Assembly: GCA_021234155.1 (NCBI GenBank)
Contig: JAJEKV010000049.1
Coordinates: forward strand, 7,439,727 to 7,503,726
Direction: 5' to 3'
From: Isoetes taiwanensis
Lineage: Eukaryota; Streptophyta; Lycopodiopsida; Isoetales; Isoetaceae
Length of the DNA: 64,000 nucleotides
The translations under genes and the position numbers were made by a program. How positions within the stretch are numbered: position 1 is the first letter of the stretch; each line of letters opens with the position of its first letter. This document shows, in pieces, positions 48,481 through 61,079 of the stretch. Below the pieces are notes generated by a model. It had not been told where the DNA came from, did no database searches, and was given only the letters and a program-made list of their open reading frames with translations.

Positions 48481-48894
48481 AATACGACATTACTGCTTAG
48501 CATTTTTCTGAATAACATATTTTGCTCTATTCACGCTGATGTAGTGGGCATTAAGTGGCTGCCACAAGAAAACAGGGCTTGAAAAGATAAAACAAGCTGG
48601 CTTAAGGATAAATGCAAACAAGCCGAAGTTAAAAGTAAGGGGTTGTGCTCTAGCCCTGGTTTCTGCCAAAATGGGAACAAAGTAACATATAGTAAAGCAT
48701 TAGCATAATGTTGTGCAGTTTTGGGGTTCTTTTATTTCTATTATTGTCAAAGCTTGCCCTTTTATCTCATTGTCACTATTATTCTCAACCAGCCAGATAG
48801 AACAACATAATAGGCAAATGTTTACCCTTCATGGTGTGCAATAAATAAGCACATAAAGTGTAAATGATAGATTACCTTATTATTCTCATGATAT

Positions 48895-49138
48895 GTGCCA
48901 TCAATATTCATGAAATGCACCCCTATCATCACAAATCAAATATGAGCGGAGTGGCCGCAAAACTTTTCCATTTTTACTCGCAATAAGTAAAGACACAATA
49001 TTCATGAAATGCACTCTATCATCACAAACCAAGATGAGTTGGATGCACAAACTTTTCCATTTTATCAAATGCGTAATATTGAGACCTCTTCGCAGAATGC
49101 AGCAGCTGTTAAGCACAAACTTTTCCATTTTAACAAGA
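48895..49138. repeat. Three-copy tandem repeat, about 90-97 bases per unit
   Basis: The block caatattcatgaaatgcac, then ctatcatcacaaa and a second block ending acaaacttttccatttt, occurs starting at 48903 and 49000. A shortened third unit ends at about 49131. Unit one carries aaaacttttccattttt, units two and three acaaacttttccatttt. The minus frame 48901-49128 follows from the repeat. Confidence 0.85.
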
Positions 49139-52100
49139 ATATTGAATCTTCAGAACAAAGGTTGATGTGAGGGACAATAATCTTTTCAGCTAGCTGCACA
49201 TTCATACATGTGGATGAAATTGTATTGTGTTCCTTGATTCGCTCTATTCCTGGACTTGCCCATGAGCAAAACTTTGTTACGCGTTAGCAGCTTGTTTAAA
49301 TTTGTTAGAACTTCTGAAATTTGTTCCAATCAATTGGATAGAATGTTCTAAAGTTCTAAAGAGGGCATCACAATGGTTAAGTCTATCTTCGCGCACGACA
49401 AGCTCACAATCCACACCAAATTAGATTAGTAGCATTGTCTGATGGTGCCATATCATTGCGAAAACTGATAAAGCAAAGATATTTATTAACGATCTTGAAA
49501 TAAAGCGTACCGCAGGAAAGCGTGCTTACTCCCTCCTTGTTTACCTCTTGCTATCATGTTTTGAAAGTGCTGCAATCCACAACTGGTAAGGACATATCTA
49601 TATAAGTATATGTAACAGCTGCATATAAGCTAGTAAACATGTCTATATGAAACATGGCTCCTTCCTTTATATTAGGCTTGTTGCATTGCTTTGAAAAGTT
49701 TAAATCCACAACTTTGCAATACACAGAATAGCTCTGCATATGCATAAACTGTGGCAGTTTAGAAAAATAAATCAAATCATTAGAGGCACATAATAAAGAT
49801 AAAGAAAGTTAGATATTCCTAAGGGATGCTGTAAAGCTGCACGCCATTCACAATCTATCCTGTGATCTGCCTTCTATCATAGAAGTAGAAAGCCAGCTAA
49901 TGCAAATATAGCATGCTGTTAGGATTTTTTGCATTTAACTGACTGTTACAATAAGACACAATTTTATATACCTGATTAAACATAGCCTAGAGCAAGCCAC
50001 AGTGATAAAGAGGCCAGTTAGAGTACATGATAAATTTAGCATCTCATGTCTCCTGCAATCATTTCACACAGGAGACAAGAACATACAGTATACAATACTA
50101 ATTACCTCGCCTGAATGAGAATTTCAGGTCTCTCAGCACCACAACTTAGTCAGTTTGCATTTCTTTTATTGCATTTCTACCGCTGCCCTTTCTCAAGCAT
50201 ATTTCGCTTAACACAAAGACTTTCCCACTTAGAATTCTTAGGACCCCAGCACCACAACACAACCATAAGTTCTAAATGGTGCTTGTATACGCCCAAGTTC
50301 TTACTTTTCTCTAAACTATAAGTCCAAGATGTGCTGAAGTAAAGGCTCGGAATCTCGTCACAAAGAGACACCAGAAGCATTATACTTAGAAGCATTATAA
50401 TAATACCCCTACTTTTATAAATGTATAAGATGATGAAAAGGATGGATCAACAAACAATTTTTAGATATACCAAGGATGCAATCAACAAAATGCAGCAACT
50501 TAAAAAAGACTTGAATGTGAGCAAATGTTGTTAAAGTAAATACAATTTGACAAGATCAAAAACTTCTATCTTGAAGAGCTTCTCAATGGGAAACGCATCC
50601 CATGCTTGAATTCCTTGAATCCTGACACCGTTATCAAAGATTCGTGCCCCCGTCTGCTGCTGTACCAGCCATACAAGCAAAGAAAGAAATCATGAACTTT
50701 TCGACTCCACTATTCTTTATACTGGACTCCACAAGCCGTAAAGCTCCATATGCAGATCAGAAGTTTCAGCAAAAGAATAATAGAAACGGCCACTGAAACT
50801 GTGGTTGAGCCGTGGAAACTATGCCTCGAAGCTGCCGTTGCCGATTTGTGAACAATTTCCGCTGCAAAACCCAAAGTTACTGGGACAAATAGGTTGATTT
50901 TAAGGTTATTAGGCTCTTCCACTGCATTCTATCCATACGAGCAATATGAAACAGCGAGGAGCGCGTAAAGCACGCAAAATGAAGGTGTTCTGAGAGAACC
51001 ACACTGATGAACGAGAACGAATGAACGAGTGTAAAAATAGAAGTGTTTGAGGAGATGCAAACCACTAAACGCAAGATGGCACTCCAGGAAGTGAGCTCCT
51101 TTAAAATTTTTCCGGAATGGAGATGCAAAGGTTGCGAGAACACAATGCTTAGGCCACGCCGCCAAAAGCTCTCGGCAGAGCCTTCAAAGGACAAAAAAAA
51201 GAAAAATTACTCCGTGACCCCTTCCACCCCTGTGCCCATTTTCGAAATATCTTCACTTCCTGGCCTTAGATTTGCAAAAAGTCAGCAGAGACCGATGGTG
51301 CAAAAATAAAGGCGCACCTCGTGATTTTCATGACATGGAAATTACACGTGGATAGTCTAGAATTGCAAAGAAAGGTTGTAGGCCCGGTAGGGCTTCGTGT
51401 GCTAAAAGAAGAAAACTACCAAAAGCATCGTTCGATACTTCTTTTGCTGCAAAAAACACGTTTCTCAAGCACGCTCTTTTGCCTATGTAATTGTAATACG
51501 CAAGTTCCATATCAGTCGCTCATCAAAAGCGGCTAACTGCGCGTCTTCCAAATGCTGCAAACATATAGGAATCTCCTTAAATATTCTACCTCTAAGACAA
51601 GGCAACAACGCTTTGGCGTATAGATATTCCCCATCCTCTAACATCCAAAAGCAACAAAAGAACTCCTATAGCAAACTCAAGAAGGGCCTCAGTGGTTTAT
51701 AGTGGAGAGAGAAAAAAGCAAATAAATAGCAAAGACCTTCTTGGGCATATATGGATTCTAGAAAAAGTTATTAAAATCTCAGCAATGGATACTTTGGCTT
51801 CCATCGTATCAATAATAACTTTAGGGGAGAAATATGTTGCAAGTGCGAGCAAGCTGGGAACTCGTGACACATCTAATGATTGTGCTGGCGACAGCAAAGA
51901 ATCTATATTAGTCAAGTGCAAACACCAAAATGCAAGAGATCTAAACAATACCTTGCTTGAAGCGGATAGCATAAGTAGCCCCGAGATTTCAACTATTTAG
52001 CTATCTCACATTTACCAAATTTTTAATCTTAGCTTTCCTTCTATAGGATCATGTGACAAAAAGAATTCAAAATGTCATTGGCTAATTTCTTTTTCCCAAC

Positions 52101-52479
52101 CTGATTTACCTCGTGATTTTCGGTTTAATTTTAGCTCTCTATTTTGAAGTTTTTCCTCCTCGATTCTTGTAGATATACTTTGCATTCAATTCATCTACCT
52201 CTCATTCTGCTTTTAGACCATTTTGAAGCTTTTTACCTCTAATTTATAGCCCAAGTATTTAACCTTTTGATGGTAACATTGGGAAACATGCCAAGTGTTG
52301 AAAAAAATGAATTTAGTTGTTTGACGTAATATCTAGGACACATAAATCCTTACAGTATTTTTGCTATTGGACAATTTAAAAAGCTGGTATTCCTCGAGAA
52401 TTCGGTTTCTCGAGTACTGCTGGTGCTGTACCCAAGGTCGCCAACCTGTGGCTCTTGTTGTTATATATATGAAGTTAAG
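49139..52479. other. Mostly AT-rich region with unconfirmed open blocks
   Basis: Two minus-strand blocks look somewhat protein-like. 50710-50922 encodes a Ser/Ala-rich stretch followed by a hydrophobic segment (VSIILLLKLLICIW). 50570-50650 reads GARIFDNGVRIQGIQAWDAF. I could not connect them by splice sites or name a family. Promoter-like or UTR-like sequence upstream of 50922 on the minus strand is possible but unproven. Other open frames (51043-51309, 51692-52000) have counterparts on the opposite strand. Confidence 0.3.
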
Positions 52480-53300
52480 ATATACTACATACCATAATAA
52501 TAAGAAAACTAACCCTTTTCTTCTTTATATTGTCAACGCTTTCATACCTACTTATCTTTGCAAAATGTATGCAAACTAAAAGCACAACACGCTACTTAAG
52601 GTCATGGGCGACAAATTCCTTGTATAATAATAATAGTGCATATAGTTTCGTAGGCTATAAGTGTGTGGTGGGAACTCAATTATAAATATATGTACGCAAG
52701 AAACACCCTATCGCGACTACTTATTTTTTAAGCGATATAAGTATCTGCTAACCTAAACCATGACTACTTTTATCATCTTGTCGCTATAATTCATTATTTA
52801 TTATATTCTCCGCCTCTTCTTGTTTATATTCTCGAGCATGTTGCACTGCATTACCATCAGATATAGCGCTTAATTGATGGAGGACAATATAGACTGTGGT
52901 TACCTAATAGTAAGGTTGAAGAATCTTTAATTGAATATTACCAGAGCGTGACGTGCCAGCTATGTTGATCTTTTATTTTTTCAATGCGTAATTCTAGGCT
53001 TAGCAAGACGCCGTATGATCTTTAAAACATAGTAAATTTGAGACTACTATTTTTTCATGTGCATCTGTTCAGGGCACAAAGAAGACACGTAAAGGATTTT
53101 AAAACATGGGAGATCTCCCTCATGTCCATTAGTGTCTCTTATCGATCTTCATCATATAAAGATCTTCTACCAGGACACCGTAGTTCTTTATAAAGTTCGC
53201 GTCCATCCTGGTTTCCCCTTATCTGATCTTCCATATTGTATAAAGACTTGCCTGAAATGTAAGCATTATAAGCAATGGTTTCATCCTCCGAATGCCCTGT
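52480..53300 (+). repeat. Long direct repeat of about 0.85 kb, second copy (possible LTR)
   Basis: Matches 39715-40580 in order and strand, with frequent short indels and substitutions. Both edges fade rather than ending sharply: upstream similarity is lost before about 52470 and downstream similarity after tcatcctccgaatgcc. Open frames crossing its end (53132-53452, 53275-53499) have no recognised domain. Confidence 0.75.
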
Positions 53301-56300
53301 GTTGTTCAAGCCTCTCCCCTCTCAAGGCGGCCTCCTCTCGATTTATAGCCTCAAATGTAGGCTTGAGTCTTCAATCGTACCGGAGTACCGCCCTACTTCC
53401 ACCAAATGTGACTTCTTTCTTCTCTGCCTCAGATATGAAAAGTGTGTCATAGAATTTTGTTTGTTTTCCCCGAAAGGGTTTGTAGAATCTCTCATGTAGC
53501 TTCCGTGAGCGTTCCTTTTTAGTCTTATTTGTCGCCTTGGATGTTCAAAAATCTCTATCTTTTATTCTATTCAATTGTATTAACAAAGGTGTCATATGGA
53601 ATGTAATATAGTGGGGGATACTTAACGCCGCTAAAGAAGAACGGTTCTAAGACTTCACGTGAATGTGGACTCTAGACTTCAATTACCATTGTCGGCCTTC
53701 AAATGGTTATTATCGCGTTTAGCGCTAAAAGCGAGAGTGGACCAAATATGAAATTTCCGTTGTCTCAAGAATGGTTATGGATGCGCATACATAAAAAGTG
53801 GCATTCTCACTATCAAGTAGGAGAAATGGGTATGGTTGCACAAAGATGTGCCCCAAAGACAAGAAATCTCGCTTATTGTGCCGCCTAAATGCTTAAGTGA
53901 TTGCCATACTTGTTTCGAACATCGATCATAGTACATACATCTTTCACTATATAAACAAGAAGCAATATTGTTGATTGACAAGCCCGCTTGGTTTGACTTA
54001 GCAACACCGCATTTTATCCATGTTGGTCTAAGTAAATTCACCGCATCTCGAATTCTTTAGTCACGGCTTCCTTTAAATTTTCAGTTTACTTATTTAGACG
54101 GCGGTCCACAAATTATTAGCTATTCATTTGAAATTGGCTCCAATCCCCATTTAACAGATAATCGCGATATATGGCTTGTAAACGGTAATAACTTCTATTA
54201 AGTGTCAAGACTCAACAAAGAGCCGTAGAAAATTCTAGCTTAGGGCCAGTGATCAATAATGCACATCCATTATTGATAAAATGTTGTTACCATTTTTCCA
54301 TATCCGACGTCACAAAACCGTTTCTTTACACGCATCAATTTATCAATATTTATGTTCATGTAGGATAAACAAAATACCATTGGTAGATGGCAGAACCGGA
54401 ACGAGACGCGACATGCTTTACTGTATTCGAAGTCGCCACCGTCACCAGATCTTTTATGCACTGCCGTAAGAGTAAAGACGTGCATTCAGTCTCGGCTAGG
54501 TATCGCAGACACGCCGATAGGAATGTCGCTTCATTGGTCCTATAAATATAATTCGTATTCCGGGTAGTGAAAAGCTACCATGGACCTGAAGGCTACTGTT
54601 CGCTTCCATGCCTCAAGGTCCAAGTATGAATTAATTATCACATATTATTATTATACATATTATATTAGAAACGTAAAAGCTTAATTACTAGTCCGTATTT
54701 CTACACCACATCGAAAAGAGAATGAAGCACCGATTGAAACATGTAAATGATAAGGATGTTGAAGAAAACACGTAAGGTAAAACCGCACCGTGATATGTAT
54801 CAAGAACCAAGCACTCGTGACAGAGACTCATGAAATCATAGGACGAAAAATGCAATCAAGGCATATAATTAAACCTAAGCAGAACTCAGTATATGGAACT
54901 TGTGTATGCCAAAAACAAGAGAGTATGCATCTCAAGTTTCACCGCAATCGCTTTTGGCCTCCTTCGACATACTTTCCATTAAATGCTGCCAATCATTTGC
55001 TCGAGCAGCGCCCATCGTTTAGCCTAAGGCGTTCTATGTTTTAATTCAACTGTGAGGGAGTTTAATCAATGGGTAAATATCAACCGAGGAGTTCTATGAC
55101 ACAAGACTTAGGTTTTCAAGACTGCTAGGCCTTGTTGGGCTCGCCACAAACGATAATTTCAAAGGTTTTCAAAGAAGTGAAAGACCATCTTTGTGTCCAT
55201 ATATGCAGGGTTTTATTGACAAGAAGGCAATCTGAAGCCTCTCGATGTCAGCAGAAACATGGTTCTATACTCCAAGTCTCCATTTGGGCAAATGACTTCT
55301 TTGGAACTTAGTGCCTGAATGCCTCTGCCATCAAGTCTTATAGTGAATGGACTCTCCTCATTTCGCTTCAAGAGGGGGCCATCAATCGATCTGTAATTCT
55401 GGTTGGTTCTAGTATGAATCTCTCCTCGCAGCCCAACCCCAACTCGGCCAATTCCACTCTCTCTGCACTCCCCGTGATCTAACCTCTGGGACACTATGAG
55501 CCACAGACACCAATAAATCAAATGGATTGAGTGCGAATGGCTGTGCATGAACCACCACAGACAAAATTTCACCCCATGCCTCCGCCACGCCCACCTAGTT
55601 TCCGATCTCTAATTCAACTTCATGGCATGACACCAACCGCCCAACCGGGCCATTCTCCTCTCTATTTGGGCCCCTGCCAGCCTCTTAGGATTGGGTTCAA
55701 CGCACTCCCTCGCCCAAGCTCATCAAGCCCATCACCCTAATCATCTCATGCCATTTGTTCCGAGGGAGAAATGTACAGATCTCTCAATATTTCATGGAGC
55801 TGGGACACAAGTATCAAGTAGCTTGTCAAGGACTTGCGCCACATTCAAAGAAATCCAATCGGGATGGTAGGAGAATGAGACGATGCTTTATATGCCTGCA
55901 TCTGACATCCGGGACCGAGGCTGCCTCCCCTGAAGGGTAACGCTGGAAATTCTACACAGATTGAGTACCGCTGTGTTGATGCTGGTGATTCACCGAGGCC
56001 TATATTATGCTGATGCGTAGATTCGTGACCGGCGTCGAATCAGGTTGATGCAAGTAGACTTAGGTCTCACAACCGGAATGCCACCATACGTGGTTCAAGT
56101 AGCCCCTGCGCCGCCTTCACCGTGATGCCCTGGCGATTGATACATCAATTCCAATTTTGCTGAATAGGGTTATAGAGACTGATGCAAGGGACGTATTGCA
56201 TTTGAGGTAGCAAGGAAATTTACCGGTGACAACGCATGTTCCTCGCTGATCGAATTGTGAGTGTCGCCGGGTGGGAGCAACGCTGGCCCCTAATCGGGCC

Positions 56301-59070
56301 TCTGGCTTCACCTTCTCGCTGCTCGGCCTGCGTAGATGCGCTTGAGCTCCGCCTCCATATTCTTCAAATATGATGGCAACCGCACCTAAAGGGGACTGCA
56401 TTCTCTATAGGTGATCTTTCTCCGTCGCCGCTTGTGCAAGCCGTTGTATCTAAACTCAGAGTATGGCGCTCGCCAAAGATAAGAAATGGCAGCTTATCGG
56501 AGGAGGAGCACTGATATTCTATCCATCGGCCTTCCAACCCCGCGGATAGGTTATGTTCAGAATATCTCACAATAGCACTCAATATTCTCTTAGCATCCAT
56601 GAGCATCTTCACCCTGCTTGTACTCAGCTTTTTGCCTCTGTGTTTTCTTTTGGGCCTTGGCCCTTTGCCCTTTCTTTGTATGGGTCCCATAACCCTTGGT
56701 TTTCGACGATAAAAAATTTATCTTTATTTTATCTTAAATATTTGACTTTTACTAGGTTTCCCATTCAATGGGACTCAAGTCGATAATCATAGAAGAAGCT
56801 TAGAAACTGTTCTCAACATTGACTAGGATGAGAATTTCCATATGGATTTGTTGTATCATTTAATGTGATGTAAATTATCATCCAAAACATGATCCTACTT
56901 ATCAGTAAAAGGTTTAAAGCAAACAACTCCAAAATAATCCTATCGAGGGACATGGCCACCAATAAGATAGACTTCTTGGCATGTTAAAAAGGAAAAGAAT
57001 AGTATACTCTACGATCAGAGAGTCGGGTATGACATTTTGATCTCTCAACAAAGTTTCTTCTTCTCTGGCCTCCGAAGGATGAGATTTTCAGGTCTTCCCA
57101 TCACGTTATTCATATAAAATTAGAAAGTTATAGCATTCAACCGACTTGAAGAAATAAATTCCTGACTAGAAAAGCAGATCTCGAAAGATTCTAATCTAGT
57201 TTCTCAAATCACTAAAGAAGCTAGCAATCGCATTTGGGGCAAGGATTGAAGTAAATTCAAAATGTCGAGTACCTACTAGAACCTGATTGAAGGCACACAT
57301 AGTCAGTCAGACACAAAGCTTAAGAATAACCATTTTAATTTCCCTTTGAATTTCCGTCACTGCCGATGAAATCGTAAATGATCAAAATAGCATCCACTCT
57401 ACACAAAATCCCACCTCGACTACGTAGGCGCAAGTGCAAAGCAAGATCAAAGCAAATGTAGTAAGATCAAAGCAAGTGCAAGAATCGCCTTCCCCAAAAC
57501 CAAAGCTCGCCACAAAATAGACCACTTAAAATCAGATATCTCCGAGGCATCTCCAAAGATATTTCTCCACTCTATTGTGGTTAAGAGGTAAAAATAAAAG
57601 CCATCAATCGCTTTAAAGACCCGATAGACCTAATTCAAAAGCACTGGGGATTTGCTTCCTAGCTTAACATCCAAATACACCGCCGCCTATTGATGAGGAA
57701 AGAGATTGAGTTTCATTCAAGGTGGGCGACAGAAAGATCGCCACGCATCACCTTGTTCGTCGACACATACCGCCGACATAATCGAAAGCAAATTCTGGGT
57801 GAAAGCATGCTAAAAATACACAAATGAGAACATCATTAGGAAGGTCCCAAAACTACTTAAGTTATCCCGCAGGTGGGCTTGTCAGTTATATATTAAGTTT
57901 TAAGTGACCACCTTGCCTTCGGATCCTTGCTTTTGGAGAGGTAACTCAAAATATCATGAAGATCAAACCTTTCAAGAGGACTTCTTCATGTGCATCTTGC
58001 AACCCAATACGCTGTAAGCCCTATGTGCCATATATTTTCGCCTGTGAACGTACTTTTCCTTTAATAAGATCCGCAGATTCAAAGGATTTGTTTCTCGTGA
58101 TTTCCAATCACAACAGATGAATTGGGGCAGCGCAGCTTTGAGGAGAAGCCCAGCAATTATGAGTTGACCACAAGGAACATGGCAAGAGAACATCTAGTAA
58201 ACCACAACATTGCATCTCTTCTTTCGTTCGAAGCCACCACCCAACTCTCAGATTTTGACATCATTTTGGAAAGAAGCTTTATGACCACAAATGATGTCGA
58301 TCCCATACCAACTTTTCCGATTTTCTACCAGAATGTAAATCAAGGGGTCAGCGGTTTTAGAATCATGCTAGCACTTTGCTTTGGAGTTACGCTAGCACTA
58401 GATTTTAGTCCATTATCACCAAAATGACCTGCCTTTCTAAGCTCGTGATCTAGAATACATACTTCCCGAAGTTCATCGAGTTCGGGCAGGGGATCCCGTG
58501 TTTTTATACGCTCATCCAGATCCGTGAGGTCAACTCTCCTCTTCACAACCCAAATCTTCATCATAGCCCAAATGAATGGCATATAAAGCGCCTGCCCTCA
58601 ACACAAACACAAACATCCGGCCTCTACCTTTTAATATACATTCCGCTTCCAATTAAAGCCTCCACTTCTGGCTTAAAGGGCTTCCTTCAAACCCTCTAAG
58701 CCATGAGAATTTCACCTTTTCTATCCTAACTACACCTCATTAAAGTTTTGGGGTCTAATAACAATTCGCACTGTGACTTGATCAAGCAATTATGGTGCTT
58801 TATGCCATGCTTACCGCCATACCATATGCCGGGCCCTTTGCTGTAAGATCCAAGTTGCCGGAGCAAAAAGTCCTTGTTGTCAAACATGGTGGAAGTGAAT
58901 ATCAGATATATCTATCGTATTAGTAAAAATCGCTGAATCAACATTACCACAAGCCATAAATGAACTTAATTAGATCTCCATACCCATTGCAATAGATAGT
59001 TTTCTATTTTGCGATAAACGCCAAAAAACTACAAGAGCAATAAACCAGTTGGTTACCGCGAAATTCTCAA
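53301..59070. other. Region without a recognised gene
   Basis: No named domain. Minus-strand blocks worth noting are 55213-55572 (119 codons, reads RVGVGLRGEIHTRTNQNYRS) and 58340-58582 (80 codons, reads KRRVDLTDLDERIKTRDPL, charged and exon-like). 56100-56700 is locally richer in GC and open on the minus strand in two frames. At 57435-57480 agatcaaagcaa is repeated three times in slightly varied form. Whether any of these belongs to the PrmC/HemK transcription unit upstream is unknown. Confidence 0.35.
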
Positions 59071-59079
59071 GAACTAATG

Positions 59080-59760
59080 CAAATACAAATCTTGAAATTC
59101 AAAAATCCTTCACAACATTCACATTGTGGAAAACATGGTTCTTGGACTTTTGCAGGTAATTCCAGACAAGATATGCTTGTTTGCCACCATTTGTCTACAA
59201 AATAAACAAGTGTTTATTGTTAACGAACCAAGCATTTAAGCAACTGGAGGTATCAAAAGGGACAAACGCTTCGTAATTTGCACGCAAGAAAACCACCCGA
59301 AAGCAAAGTGCCAAAGGTGAGTTGTCGATATATGGATCAAATAACCGGCCTCGCAGGCTTCCATCAAGTGCGCCGCTTAATGTGCTCATGCTCTTCCTAC
59401 TTCGCTGTTCTATATGTCAAATTTAAGGTATATAAGGTGGATATCGAAAGCAAGCCGCATAAATTGACCCTTCAAATGTTAGAATAGAGCAAACGTAAGA
59501 TCCTTTTTAAGACCTTTCTACTTTCTCCCCGCATATGGCAAATCACCATGAATGTTGTGACGCCAAAAGAGAGCCAACAACACACCAAGATGGTAACGCC
59601 GATATTGAAGCAAAGCACGCAGCGGGCAGCTAAAATGTAGCCTTGCTCCTCTAATAAATGAGCAATACTTAATGCAATAGCTCCACTTCCAGCTCCGAGG
59701 TCAGCCCAAATCCTTCTCAAGCTCAAGGACTCATTTGAAGACATGAAAACTCAAGAAGAA
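59080..59760 (-). CDS. Release-factor glutamine methyltransferase (PrmC/HemK family), 3' part of gene, frame-disrupted
   Basis: PrmC/HemK enzymes methylate the glutamine of the GGQ motif in peptide release factors, using S-adenosylmethionine; plant homologues are thought to act in organelles. On the minus strand the family motifs occur in order. SAM motif I, IWADLGAGSGAIALSIAHLL, is at about 59650-59715. LRALLQYRRYHL and HGDLPYAG follow at about 59525-59620. The substrate-binding NPPY motif falls at 59432-59447, where the bases for S-PPYIP are present but one extra base breaks the frame. EVGR then SYLIHI-like text lies at 59330-59385 and GGFLA at about 59284-59299. An intron of about 85 bases seems to follow, ending ttttgtag at 59195. 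The last exon reads TNGGKQAYLVWNYLQKSKNH, then VNVVKDF and ISRFVFA after one more shift. The N-terminal PRPETE region was not found. It is either a gene with consensus errors or a recent pseudogene. Confidence 0.75.
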
Positions 59761-60234
59761 AAAACAACTGGCCCTAATTTTTAGCAAAATCAAGTTTTAC
59801 AAACAACTACCATTACTTTCAGAATTGACTATGTTATGATCACGAGCCATTGGAAGGGATCAGAAGAACCACGAATGGAGGGGATGCAAGAGAAAAAAAT
59901 CCACCAAAGCGTATATGGGTTACTTAAGAGGAGAAGAAAGAGGAGGGAAGGAGGAGGTTTATGGTTTGAAGAGGCTCGCCACGCCATATACCAATTATGT
60001 GCCATAAGCTTCCCTTAACGCCAGTAATCGATCTCATTTGATCCAGCGTACCCACCTTTTGGTTTTGCCTTCATTTCCTAACATGTGCTACAACATCTGG
60101 CCTCTGTTTTACTTGTCTATTGTTGTGGTATCTTTGACATTGCACACAAATGCAGCCCGCTTTACTTTGTGTTCCTCAGCAAGTATTGATCTAGTGCAAT
60201 TTTTCAAACGCAAAAGCAAGGGCCGCTTGCTTTC

Positions 60235-60435
60235 TTACTTCTTTGTTACAGACAATTCTTGTAGATTTTTCGGTAGAGTGTTTCCAACTTCTCTTGAAGG
60301 ATGCTCCTTTTGCACAGCGCCATTTATCTTTCCCTTGTTCAACTTCTTTGTCCAAGCCGTAATCCCAATCTCATCCGCGACATTATTTTCCAACCAAGCT
60401 TCTTCCTCGCGGGGCTTCACTCTCACTGCAATGCA
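60235..60435 (-). CDS. Possible upstream exon of the PrmC/HemK gene
   Basis: A minus-strand open block follows an acceptor-like gcattgcag and ends near a donor-like aagaagtaag. It reads NVADEIGITAWTKKLNKGKI with many charged residues. It lies about 500 bases upstream of the methyltransferase exon, where the N-terminal helical domain of PrmC would be encoded, but I cannot match it to that domain. The plus-strand frame 60038-60589 (183 codons) covers the same bases and has no recognised domain. A second minus-strand donor-like site, acggtaagt, lies at about 60475-60483. Confidence 0.2.
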   Translation of the reverse strand, partial: CIAVRVKPREEEAWLENNVADEIGITAWTKKLNKGKINGAVQKEHPSREVGNTLPKNLQELSVTKK

Positions 60436-60663
60436 TCATGGTGTAAAATCTCATCCGTGCTCCATGCTCTCCACTTACCGTAATGCTGAAACATCGATCC
60501 GAAGTTTCGCGCCAGTGGGAAAAGGGAGGGAGAAGGGCGCACGGGCTTTCACGCCCGCTGAAGCTTCTCAGCGCGATCAAAGTGCTTAAACGCCGCCAAA
60601 GTTGTACCCCAATTAGCTTATTTTACACCCTTTTATAGCCCAAATAAACATTTTGTGTTTCTT

Positions 60664-60702
60664 AACTTTTCTTTTCTTTTTTCTTTTTTTTCTTTCTTAC
60701 TT
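60664..60702. repeat. Pyrimidine tract (TTTTC-type)
   Basis: A run of T with single C (cttttcttttcttttttctt and onward). Low complexity. Confidence 0.85.
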
Positions 60703-61079
60703 TGAAGGACGCCAAACTTATTCAATATCCCAAGAAAGTACATGCATAATTGCAGCGCGTGAATAAAATCTCAAAGATACAAGAATAATCCAATCGAGTG
60801 GAGCAATATACAAGAGATGATATACCCAAAAATTCCATTAAAATCAAGCGCTTTCTTATCGTATAAGCCGCAAATATAGGTACGCTTCTTTATTAATCTA
60901 TCTCTGCAAGGCCAGAAGAAACTTAGTCGTGCTGAAGAAATTGTTAAGCCCCCTCAAGATATACCCGCCGCTTTTCCAGATAGACTACACCAAACTCAAC
61001 TCCGACGCTAAATGAAAAGCCTGGCCACAAGTAAATGTTCCGGCGGAGGGATAGATCGCAACAGCACCTCACCGCTAGT

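Noticed and set aside
60038-60589. 183-codon plus-strand frame
   Set aside because: No domain, low-complexity hydrophobic start, and it lies antisense to a possible upstream exon of the methyltransferase.
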